Shown: piece after piece, positions 1 through 6,021 of the stretch
Layout of the letters: the number at the start of each line of letters is the position of its first letter
How positions within the stretch are numbered: the stretch's first letter is position 1
Notes under the pieces: generated by a model
The model's database searches: none
What the model saw: only the letters and a program-made list of their open reading frames with translations
Told to the model about the DNA's origin: nothing
Assembly: GCA_031274985.1 (NCBI GenBank)
Contig: JAISPK010000157.1
Coordinates: 1 to 7,253 of the forward strand
Origin: Coriobacteriales bacterium
Lineage (GTDB): Bacteria > Actinomycetota > Coriobacteriia > Coriobacteriales > UBA8131
Direction of reading: 5' to 3'
Length of the DNA: 7,253 bases
Program-made: the position numbers and the translations under genes

Positions 1-298
1 CGTGGCTGACAAATGGGGACGTACGTAGGGTGTGTTTGGCGGGTCCCCAGCCACCATGCCAGACGGTACGTCCCCTTTTGTCAGCAAGTCCGCCTGCCCC
101 TTTTTCAATTCCAACTTCAAGCTCAATCTCGCTGCCATCGGTAAGCCAGTGCCAGTCCAAGATGTCACGCAGAAACTCTCCGTCAACAGACAACACTCTC
201 ATACCGGGTTCGAGCCCTGCGCGGGCAGCCGGAGAGCCCGGCTCCACGGCAGCAATCAGGGCTCCGGCGTTCTCTGAGATGTTCTGCGGATAGCTCAT
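1..298 (-). CDS. DUF512-family protein, N-terminal PDZ domain (partial, cut by window edge)
   Basis: The minus-strand frame starts at ATG 298-296 and stays open to base 1, giving about 99 residues. It begins MSYPQNISENAG and contains a PDZ-like core: a strand reading LIAAVEPGSPAARAGLEPG, then MRVLSVDGEFLRDILDW, then EIELEVG. The 'V-x-PGSPA-x-x-AGL-x-PGD/M-x-(I/V)-x-x-(I/V)-(D/N)G' pattern followed by 'RD(I/V)(L/I)D' is typical of the N-terminus of DUF512 proteins. In that family a radical-SAM-like FeS region and the DUF512 domain follow; these would lie outside the window. The family's function is not established. No strong ribosome binding site is visible before ATG 298, and the frame remains open further upstream without another ATG/GTG/TTG. 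From about residue 72 the frame runs through the 5-85 palindrome, so the last ~28 visible residues do not look like normal family sequence. The gene may carry an in-frame insertion or be broken beyond the edge. Assignment to DUF512 is from remembered family pattern. Confidence 0.72.
   Translation of the reverse strand, partial: MSYPQNISENAGALIAAVEPGSPAARAGLEPGMRVLSVDGEFLRDILDWHWLTDGSEIELEVGIEKGAGGLADKRGRTVWHGGWGPAKHTLRTSPFVSH
5..85. repeat. 81-bp imperfect palindrome, REP-like element
   Basis: Bases 5-24 and 66-85 are inverted copies of each other over 20 bp, with one mismatch (T14 opposite T76). The arms read GCTGACAAATGGGGACGTAC and its complement-like partner, and they enclose a 41-nt G/C-rich centre. 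Arms of the form TGACAAA-x-GGGGACGTAC resemble the repetitive extragenic palindromes that accompany REP-associated tyrosine transposases (Y1_Tnp/RAYT) in several bacteria; this is from memory, not a search. No transposase is encoded here, so the element would be non-autonomous. It lies inside an open reading frame and its 81 bp equal 27 codons, so it does not shift the frame. Confidence 0.75.
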
Positions 299-364
299 AG
301 TAATGAGAGTAACACATAAACATAAGCTCTCTGAGCAGCATATGAGATTGCGGTCAAGATGCAC

Positions 365-394
365 TGGACAACAGAACATTTGTTTGTGTATACT
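365..394 (+). promoter_or_regulatory. Predicted sigma-70-type promoter of the radical SAM cassette
   Basis: TGGACA (365-370, five of six bases of TTGACA) and TATACT (389-394, five of six bases of TATAAT) are separated by 18 bp. The predicted start of transcription is near base 400-402, leaving a 5' leader of about 23-25 nt before the GTG start at 425. The whole spacer is occupied by the first LexA-like repeat. No comparably good promoter was found for the divergent minus-strand gene. Confidence 0.7.
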
Positions 395-412
395 ATACAG
401 AACATTTGTTTG
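371..412 (+). promoter_or_regulatory. Two tandem LexA/SOS-box-like operators
   Basis: The 16-bp sequence ACAGAACATTTGTTTG occurs twice without mismatch, at 371-386 and 397-412, 26 bp apart. Each copy contains the dyad AACA-N2-TGTT and fits GAAC-N4-GTTT, close to the Gram-positive and actinobacterial LexA site CGAAC-N4-GTTCG (departures: A for the first C, and T for the C in the right arm). The first copy lies between the -35 and -10 hexamers and the second covers the predicted transcription start, so a bound repressor would block RNA polymerase. The downstream genes belong to families predicted to act in DNA repair, which agrees with SOS control. LexA is the best candidate but another dimeric repressor could bind here; lexA is not in this window. 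Confidence 0.6.
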
Positions 413-418
413 AAAGGG
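412..418 (+). promoter_or_regulatory. Ribosome binding site fixing the GTG start at 425
   Basis: GAAAGGG at 412-418 stands 6 nt before GTG 425-427. It decides the start of the radical SAM gene: the in-frame ATG at 359 lies upstream of the predicted promoter, has no purine-rich site, and would add 22 residues encoded by the operator region. The site directly abuts the second LexA-like repeat. Confidence 0.65.
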
Positions 419-424
419 CGCGGT

Positions 425-1684
425 GTGGAACTCCTCGATAAGCTGACAATACTGGCTGATGCGGCCAAATACGACGTTGCCTGCACCAGCTGCGGAGTGA
501 CTCGCACCGCGGTTAAGGGACAACTGGGCAATACCATGAACGCCGGCATCTGCCACTCCTTCTCTGCCGACGGCAGGTGCATCACCTTGCTCAAGGTACT
601 CTATTCCAACGTGTGCAGCTACAACTGCGCGTATTGCATCAATCGCCGTTCTAATGAGGTGCCCCGCACTACCTTCTCGCCTCGTGAACTGGCTGAACTG
701 GTCATCGGTTTTTATCGACGCAATTACATCGAGGGGCTCTTTCTCTCTTCGGCAGTGCTGAAGAATCCTGACTACACCACGGAGCGTATGTGCGAGGCCT
801 TGCAGCTCCTGCGCCAGACCTATGGTTTTCGCGGTTATATCCATGCAAAGGCCGTGCCGGGCACCTCACAAGACCTGTTGGTTCGCCTTGGCGTGCTGGC
901 CGACCGGGTCAGCCTTAATATCGAGCTTCCCTCAGAGGAGAGTCTCCGGCTGTTAGCCCCCGAGAAAAGCAAGGAGAACACACTGGGGCCGATGGCCTTT
1001 GTGCGCGACGGCATTAAAGCTAACTATCAGGACAAGCAGCTGTCCACGGTCAAGCGCACCCGTTTTGTGCCGGCGGGGCAAAGCACCCAGATGATCGTAG
1101 GGGCAACCCCCGAGAGCGATTTTCAGATACTCAAGCTCTCGGCGAGTCTTTACCGTACCATGGAGCTCCGGCGGGTCTTCTTTAGCGCCTACATCCCGGT
1201 GAACACCGATCCCCTGTTGCCGGCCGGGGTTGAGACACCTTTGCTGCGCGAGCATCGTCTCTATCAGGCCGACTGGCTCATGCGCTTCTATGAGTTCAAC
1301 GTTGACGAAATCATCAGCGAGGAGGATCCCTTCCTCGATCCACTGGTAGACCCCAAGTGCAATTGGGCCCTCAAGCATATCGATCAGTTCCCGGCAGAGA
1401 TCAACAAGGTGCCCTACGAGATGCTGCTGCGCATACCGGGCATAGGCGTGCGCGGAGCAAAACGCATTGTTATGGCGCGCCGTCACCGGAGTATCCGTTT
1501 TGAGGATCTCAAGCGCCTCAATATCGCCCTTAAGCGAGCCAAGTACTTTATTACGTGCAATGGCTCGTATGCTCAGGGAGTTATCTTCGACCCCACTTCG
1601 ATCTATGCACAGCTCGCCGGTGAGACCAAACAAAAACGGGCAAAGGGGGTGCTAGATGGACAGCTTCAGCTCCTTGATAGCTAG
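425..1684 (+). CDS. Putative DNA modification/repair radical SAM protein (TIGR03916-like)
   Basis: The predicted protein has 419 residues from GTG 425. The radical SAM signature C-x3-C-x2-C (CSYNCAYC, residues 64-71) would bind the [4Fe-4S] cluster that cleaves S-adenosylmethionine. Before it are family-type blocks KLTILADAAKYDVAC and GICHSFSADGRCITLLKVL; after it are LFLSSAVLKNPDYT and FVPAGQSTQMIVGATPESD. Near the C-terminus, LLRIPGIGVRGAKRI (about residues 334-348, PGIG at 338-341) is a helix-hairpin-helix motif, a non-specific DNA-backbone-binding element. The family is known to occur always together with a TIGR03915 protein, in some genomes fused to a uracil-DNA-glycosylase-like domain, hence the predicted role in DNA repair or modification; no reaction or substrate is known. 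The next gene starts inside its last 29 nt, so the two are translated together. Additional cysteines at residues 20 and 23 (CTSC) are worth noting. The family call is strong; the role is inference. Confidence 0.88.
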   Translation: MELLDKLTILADAAKYDVACTSCGVTRTAVKGQLGNTMNAGICHSFSADGRCITLLKVLYSNVCSYNCAYCINRRSNEVPRTTFSPRELAELVIGFYRRNYIEGLFLSSAVLKNPDYTTERMCEALQLLRQTYGFRGYIHAKAVPGTSQDLLVRLGVLADRVSLNIELPSEESLRLLAPEKSKENTLGPMAFVRDGIKANYQDKQLSTVKRTRFVPAGQSTQMIVGATPESDFQILKLSASLYRTMELRRVFFSAYIPVNTDPLLPAGVETPLLREHRLYQADWLMRFYEFNVDEIISEEDPFLDPLVDPKCNWALKHIDQFPAEINKVPYEMLLRIPGIGVRGAKRIVMARRHRSIRFEDLKRLNIALKRAKYFITCNGSYAQGVIFDPTSIYAQLAGETKQKRAKGVLDGQLQLLDS

Positions 1685-2612
1685 CGAGCAACGCTTGTTT
1701 CCCTTACTCGACCAGAGAAAGCAGCTTGGCTCCCAAAACGTCGGCGAGGCAAGCTTCAGCTCGCTCATCGATGACGCAGAACTCATCTATCTCTATGACG
1801 GCAGCCTTGAAGGCATGCTCAGCGCGGTGTTTGCAGCCTTTCAGCGCCATGAGAATCCTGAGGATATCGTCACCTCGCATGCGCTCCAAGAAAGTCTGCT
1901 CAGTTCCTACGTGCCCGTTCAGACAGAAGAACCCCTGGCTGCCCGGGTCAGGAATGGCATCCTGGAAAAACTGGGTGACAGTGCCTATGAGGACGTCAAG
2001 AAGGTGTTCCTCTCCGATGCTCCGCATAAAGGGGGCGTCATCTTTCGCTATCTTCACTATGCTTTCACCGCAGGCAGATGGTCCTTTACTCACCTGGCAG
2101 AGCCGGCGGTAGCAGATTTTCTTGAGATCAGAAGACAGGTTGAGTCTGAGGCCCATCATATGCTGATGTTCGTACGCTTTGCTCAGCTGAGCAACGGCAT
2201 GTTCTATGCGCATATCGAGCCAAAAGCCAGTGTGGTGCCGCTGATCACCGATCACTTTGCCCAGCGACTCAATGTGCAGCCTTTCATCATCTACGACAGC
2301 GTGCATAATCTGGCCAGCGTCTTTGATACCGAGCGTTGGTGGCTGGTGAGCGCCGATGAAATCAACGCAGCGGAGCACAGCCGGGCCGAAGACGACTTTC
2401 AGTCACTTTGGCAGACTTTCTACGATACGATTGCCATTGAAGAGAGGAGGAACCCCACCTGTCAGCGCAACTTTATGCCTAAGCGATTCTGGGGCAACAT
2501 GTGCGAACACATCCCGCCTGAACTGCGTAAGCAAAAACCCACAACAAAAACACCAACCCACGCTGCCCGCTTACAAGCTGCCGGCCAAAAACTGCTGGAA
2601 GAGCCCGCCTGA
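1656..2612 (+). CDS. TIGR03915-family putative DNA repair protein (DUF4130-like), partner of the radical SAM protein
   Basis: This 318-residue protein starts at ATG 1656, preceded by AAAGGGGG (1642-1649) at 6 nt spacing; the start lies inside the end of the radical SAM gene. The family core begins at residue 45 with YLYDGSLEGMLSAVF and ends with RNPTCQRNFMPKRFW (residues 265-279), the usual closing block of the DUF4130 region. The last ~40 residues are a basic, Lys/Thr/Pro/Ala-rich tail. No uracil-DNA glycosylase domain is fused, so this is the short form. The family is known only as the constant partner of the radical SAM protein; a shared role in DNA repair or modification is inferred from that pairing and from the UDG fusions elsewhere. 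Odd feature: a 44-residue N-terminal extension before YLYDG contains SFSSLI twice (residues 3-8 and 33-38). No signal peptide or membrane segment is visible, so it is probably cytoplasmic. Confidence 0.85.
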   Translation: MDSFSSLIASEQRLFPLLDQRKQLGSQNVGEASFSSLIDDAELIYLYDGSLEGMLSAVFAAFQRHENPEDIVTSHALQESLLSSYVPVQTEEPLAARVRNGILEKLGDSAYEDVKKVFLSDAPHKGGVIFRYLHYAFTAGRWSFTHLAEPAVADFLEIRRQVESEAHHMLMFVRFAQLSNGMFYAHIEPKASVVPLITDHFAQRLNVQPFIIYDSVHNLASVFDTERWWLVSADEINAAEHSRAEDDFQSLWQTFYDTIAIEERRNPTCQRNFMPKRFWGNMCEHIPPELRKQKPTTKTPTHAARLQAAGQKLLEEPA

Positions 2613-2639
2613 TAACTCGTTTGCCTGCATGTCTGAAGG

Positions 2640-2651
2640 CCTGTCGACAGG
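2640..2651. repeat. 12-bp perfect palindrome between convergent genes
   Basis: CCTGTCGACAGG lies in the 99-nt gap between the end of the plus-strand cassette (2612) and the stop of ispH (2712). It is the only strong dyad in the gap. No T-run follows it on either strand, so it is not a convincing intrinsic terminator; a protein-binding site or chance are equally possible. Confidence 0.35.
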
Positions 2652-2711
2652 GTCAGGGACAACGCCAACGTGTTTGCTGATTTTGATGCCGACTCAAACG
2701 AGGATTTCGCC

Positions 2712-3542
2712 TTACAGCTGTTGCAGCGCGGTGACCACTGCGGTGATCTGCTCAGGCGGTGTAGAGGCACCGGCGGTTACACCCACCCTCAGTACTCCGG
2801 TAAACCAGGCTGGATCCAGTTCCTCAGGTCGCTCGATATGATGCGTATTCTTGCAGACCTGCTCACAGATCTGGGCGAGGCGGGTCGTGTTGCCGGAATT
2901 ACGGCCTCCCACCACCACCATGGCATCAACCGCATGTGCCAACAACTCAGCTGATTCCTGGCGCTGCGTGGTGGCAAAGCAAATGGTGTTCTTAACCAGG
3001 GGATCTGCGCCTCGTTGCTTAAGCGCGGAGACTATTGCCTCCAGATGAGCCGCGTTTTGCGTAGTCTGCACCACTATCCCCAGAGGACCGTCGGGTAGTT
3101 GTGCAGGCAAATCGGCCGGATCCTGCACCACCAACGACTGCGAGCCTGCATAGGCATCGATTGCCTCGACCTCCGGATGACCCTTTTCCCCTACGATCAC
3201 CACAGCATAGCCCTGCTCGCGCAGCTCTGTTGCCGCCTTCTGTGCCTTTTTGACATAGGGACAGGTTGCATCAACTACCGTAAGATTGCGCTCCTGAGCT
3301 TGCCCGATTACCTGAGGGGCCACCCCGTGCGAGCGGATGACCAGCACGCCGTCTTCTGCCTGCTCAACACTGTCAACCTCACAGATACCGCTCGCAGCCA
3401 ACTCGGAAACCACCTGAGGGTTATGGATCAAGGGGCCCAGTGTGTGCACCTTTTCGTACTGAGTAGCTGCTTCAACGGTCAGTGAAAGCGCGCGCTCCAC
3501 GCCATAACAGGCTCCGGCATAATGGGCGAGCTTAACTTGCAT
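2712..3542 (-). CDS. ispH: 4-hydroxy-3-methylbut-2-enyl diphosphate reductase
   Basis: IspH (LytB) carries out the last step of the MEP pathway, reducing HMBPP to IPP and DMAPP with an oxygen-sensitive iron-sulfur cluster in the cytoplasm. The 276-residue protein has normal family length. The three cluster cysteines are visible: C12 in AGACYGVERAL, C94 in DATCPYVKKAQ and C188 in KNTICFATTQRQ. The substrate-binding and catalytic positions expected from the E. coli enzyme are also present: H40 (LIHNPQV), H122 and E124 (KGHPEVE), T160 (VQTTQN), and the GGRNSGNTTRLAQIC and GVTAGASTP blocks. ATG 3542 is preceded by GGAG at 5 nt spacing. The gene starts 2 nt after the stop of plsC and is the last of the minus-strand operon. 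It is not fused to ribosomal protein S1, as it is in some clostridia. Confidence 0.97.
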   Translation of the reverse strand: MQVKLAHYAGACYGVERALSLTVEAATQYEKVHTLGPLIHNPQVVSELAASGICEVDSVEQAEDGVLVIRSHGVAPQVIGQAQERNLTVVDATCPYVKKAQKAATELREQGYAVVIVGEKGHPEVEAIDAYAGSQSLVVQDPADLPAQLPDGPLGIVVQTTQNAAHLEAIVSALKQRGADPLVKNTICFATTQRQESAELLAHAVDAMVVVGGRNSGNTTRLAQICEQVCKNTHHIERPEELDPAWFTGVLRVGVTAGASTPPEQITAVVTALQQL

Positions 3543-3544
3543 GA

Positions 3545-4237
3545 TTACTCCGGCTCCGGCAGAGAGTAGATAACACCCATGACCTCCTGGGTAAAACGCT
3601 GGATCTTCTCGCTTTTGTCCAAGCCTTCATAGGCGGGGTCGTCAAGGCTCATCGGCTCGCCAAAGGCCAGCTTAATGGTAGGAAAATGCCACCGACGCGA
3701 GTCCTCGGGGCTTATCTTTTCGGTATTAAAGAGCCTGAAGGGCACCACGCGTGCTTTAGCAAGATTAGCGATGTGCGCTACCCCCTCATAGGTCTTTCGC
3801 TCACCATCAACCACCTCGGTGCCTCGCCCCCGCGTTCCCTCGGGAAAGATACCCACGATCTCGCCACGCTTGAGCATGGTCACCGATCGCTTAACCACCT
3901 TGATGTCTGCCGTTTCACGCTTAACCGGGTAGACCCCCACCCAGCTTGCGAGACGCCGCAACACCTTAACCCTGAAGAATTCTTCTTTTCCCATGAAGCG
4001 AATAGCTCTCGGACGCATGGCCTGCATAACAAAGAGAGGGTCCAGGTAAGAGCGGTGATTGCCGGCGAGGATAAAGCCCTCGTCAAGGCGCCGAATCTCT
4101 TCTGCGCCCCTTACCCTGCAGCGAAAGGCAGGAGTAAAGGTCACACGAATCAGACCGGCGAAGAGATGATCGAATATGCGTGGTGTTCCCCTCCCCCGGT
4201 TGACAGGGTTATCGTAAAAATGATCAAGAGGCTTCAT
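3545..4237 (-). CDS. plsC: 1-acyl-sn-glycerol-3-phosphate acyltransferase (PlsC family)
   Basis: Enzymes of this family transfer an acyl chain to lysophosphatidic acid to make phosphatidic acid, the precursor of membrane phospholipids, at the inner face of the membrane. The 230-residue protein has the acyltransferase motif H-x4-D (NHRSYLD, H61 and D66), the second block FMGKEEFF (residues 81-88), VYPVKRE (102-108) and the glycerol-phosphate motif FPEGTR (131-136). No long hydrophobic transmembrane segment is obvious, so peripheral membrane attachment is likely. ATG 4237 lies 14 nt inside the end of cmk and only a weak GGAT stands before it, so translation probably depends on coupling to cmk. 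The cmk-plsC-ispH order is a known conserved arrangement in Gram-positive anaerobes. The exact acyl acceptor is not proven by sequence. Confidence 0.92.
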   Translation of the reverse strand: MKPLDHFYDNPVNRGRGTPRIFDHLFAGLIRVTFTPAFRCRVRGAEEIRRLDEGFILAGNHRSYLDPLFVMQAMRPRAIRFMGKEEFFRVKVLRRLASWVGVYPVKRETADIKVVKRSVTMLKRGEIVGIFPEGTRGRGTEVVDGERKTYEGVAHIANLAKARVVPFRLFNTEKISPEDSRRWHFPTIKLAFGEPMSLDDPAYEGLDKSEKIQRFTQEVMGVIYSLPEPE

Positions 4238-4904
4238 TGGCTATCCAGTTCACTACCTCTTCGATGCTCATGTCGCTGGTATCCAACGTAAGGGCATCGG
4301 CAGCTGGTACCAGCGGCGAATGCGCCCGTTCGCTGTCATACTTGTCGCGCCGGACAATATCAGCCAATATCTCGTCACGGCTCAAAGGTGCATTCTCGCC
4401 AAAACGCTCGATATTCTGCTTAAAGCGGCGGTCTGCTCGTACCTCCGGGCTCGCCGTAAGAAAGATCTTGAGCTCAGCGTCGGGAAAGACTACGGTGCCG
4501 ATGTCCCTGCCCTCCATCACCGTGTTTTGCAGAGCACCGATTCGCTGTTGCTGGGCAATGAGTGCTTTTCTCACCCCAAGAGCAGCCGAGACCGGAGACA
4601 CCGCCAGGTCTGTCTCAGGAAAACGTATCTCACGGGTGACATCTTTATCAGCGATATACACCTCGCTGGGTAAAGCCTCGCCCTCTTTATAGGCAAACCG
4701 AATAGGCTCGTTGGTAGCAATTGCTATGAGCGTTGGGTCGGCATCTAAGTCAACGCTAAGATCGAGACCCAGCTCCAGGGCTCGCCAGGCTACTGCCCGA
4801 TACATGGCTCCCGTGTCCAGATAGGCAAAGCCCAGCTTCTCGGCCAACAGCTTTGCAACGGTTGATTTTCCTGAGCCTGCCGGCCCGTCTATTGCGATGA
4901 TCAT
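4224..4904 (-). CDS. cmk: Cytidylate kinase
   Basis: Cmk phosphorylates CMP and dCMP with ATP in the cytoplasm, salvaging pyrimidine nucleotides for RNA, DNA and CDP-lipid synthesis. The 226-residue protein has the P-loop GPAGSGKST (residues 7-15), the CMP-binding block LDTGAMYR (29-36), the NMP-binding motif EGRDIGTVVFPDA (131-143) and the R-x-x-RR region (156-160), followed by RRDKYDSERAHSPL, in which the Arg/Asp pattern is typical of the bacterial CMP kinase lid region. Length is normal. ATG 4904 overlaps the stop of hisC by 4 nt (ATGA), with GAGGA (4911-4915) at 6 nt spacing inside hisC. The C-terminus overlaps the start of plsC. Confidence 0.97.
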   Translation of the reverse strand: MIIAIDGPAGSGKSTVAKLLAEKLGFAYLDTGAMYRAVAWRALELGLDLSVDLDADPTLIAIATNEPIRFAYKEGEALPSEVYIADKDVTREIRFPETDLAVSPVSAALGVRKALIAQQQRIGALQNTVMEGRDIGTVVFPDAELKIFLTASPEVRADRRFKQNIERFGENAPLSRDEILADIVRRDKYDSERAHSPLVPAADALTLDTSDMSIEEVVNWIANEAS

Positions 4905-5998
4905 ATTCTCTCCTCAGCAAAGAGCTTTTCAAAAGCCTCGATAGTTGCCCGCGTGTTTTCTCTACTGCCTACGGTTACCCTGAGGCCACCTCCCACGGCA
5001 AAGGGGCGCACGATAATGCCCAGCTCGAGCAGCCGCTCAAAGGTCTTGTCCGATTCAGGCACAAAGACCCAGACAAAATTTGCCTGGCTCTCATAATACT
5101 TGAGTCCCAGGCGGTCAAACGCCGCGCACAGCTGAGCACGTTGGGTTTCATTCTCCGCACATCTGCGCTCCAGCTCCTCTTTTTGTCCGATGCTGGCAAG
5201 CGCGCCCACCTGTGCAACGGTGTTGACGTTAAAGGGCTCGCGCAGCTTATCAATGGCCTTGATTACCGGCTCTGGCGCTAGGCCATAGCCAACGCGCACA
5301 CCGGCAAGGCCGTAGATCTTAGAAAAGGAGTGGAGCACCACCAGCGGCCGCTCGCCATCATAAAAGCTCAGGGGCACCATATGCTCAGGGTCGGTGACGT
5401 ATTCGTTATAGGCCATGTCCAGCACCACGAGGACGTGCTCAGGCACCGCGGTCATGAATCGCTCGAATTCGACCTGAGAAACAATGGCGCCGGTAGGATT
5501 GTTGGGCGAGTTGACAAAAACGATCTTCGTTTCAGGGGTTATTGCCGCCAGCAGCCCGTCAAGGTTATAGCTGCCGTCTGCTTTGAGGGGTACTTCATCT
5601 GCAGCGGCTCCGGTAAGCTGGGCGGCCAGACGATATACGATAAACGAAGGCCAGCAATAAGCGATCCTGCTTTGCGGCGTGAGGCAGGCCTCGGCCAGCA
5701 GCATCAGGAGCTCGTTGGTACCGTTGCCCACCATGATCTGCTCAAAAGGCACCTGATATTCCCGCATCAGACCCTGTTTGAGGTCATAGCACGATCCGTC
5801 ACAGTATTCGTTGAGGTTAACGAGACAGTTTTGCATAGCCTCCAGAGCAGCCGGAAAAGGAGGATACGGACTTTCGTTTGAAGAAAGCTTGTGGATTGCC
5901 GGGGTTTTGGCTATCTCACGAATCTGCTCCTCTCGCAATCCGGGTTGATAGGGCTGCACGGGCCCCAGTTCACTCCTAAAAAAGTTGTTCCAATCCAT
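4901..5998 (-). CDS. hisC: Histidinol-phosphate aminotransferase family (HisC; PLP-dependent fold type I)
   Basis: The 365-residue protein is a class I/II aminotransferase. Visible pieces in order: KLSSNESPYPP (37-47), the cofactor-phosphate loop GNGTNE (91-96), NSPNNPTG (163-170), D194 and Y197 in VLDMAYNEY (contacts to the pyridine ring), the Schiff-base lysine K227 in HSFSKIYGLAGVRVG with R235, and LRVTVGS near the C-terminus (R340, substrate acid group). The usual 'DEAY' is DMAY here. HisC converts imidazole-acetol phosphate and glutamate to histidinol phosphate; many family members also transaminate aromatic keto acids. No other his gene is in view, and the gene directly precedes cmk, a position where aromatic genes (tyrA/aroA) are often found, so an aromatic role is possible. 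ATG 5998 is preceded by AAGGAG (6004-6009) at 5 nt spacing; the gap from dut is 23 nt. Confidence 0.9.
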   Translation of the reverse strand: MDWNNFFRSELGPVQPYQPGLREEQIREIAKTPAIHKLSSNESPYPPFPAALEAMQNCLVNLNEYCDGSCYDLKQGLMREYQVPFEQIMVGNGTNELLMLLAEACLTPQSRIAYCWPSFIVYRLAAQLTGAAADEVPLKADGSYNLDGLLAAITPETKIVFVNSPNNPTGAIVSQVEFERFMTAVPEHVLVVLDMAYNEYVTDPEHMVPLSFYDGERPLVVLHSFSKIYGLAGVRVGYGLAPEPVIKAIDKLREPFNVNTVAQVGALASIGQKEELERRCAENETQRAQLCAAFDRLGLKYYESQANFVWVFVPESDKTFERLLELGIIVRPFAVGGGLRVTVGSRENTRATIEAFEKLFAEERI

Positions 5999-6021
5999 TC
6001 CTTCTCCTTGTTATCTCATTC

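Noticed and set aside
359..424. In-frame ATG at 359 as the start of the radical SAM protein
   Set aside because: It lies upstream of the predicted -35 and -10 boxes, has no ribosome binding site, and the added 22 residues are encoded by the operator repeats. GTG 425 has a good site.
953..1633. Long open frame of 226 codons on the minus strand opposite the radical SAM gene
   Set aside because: It is antisense to a clear conserved gene, has no family resemblance, and its openness follows from the codon bias of the sense strand.
1704..2378. Open frame of 224 codons on the minus strand opposite the TIGR03915 gene
   Set aside because: Same reasons: an antisense shadow of a recognisable gene, with no recognisable domain.
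2613..2711. Transcription terminator between the convergent genes
   Set aside because: The 12-bp palindrome has no T-run on either side, and the 8-bp inverted repeat 2616-2623/2695-2702 has a 71-nt loop. Neither fits an intrinsic terminator.
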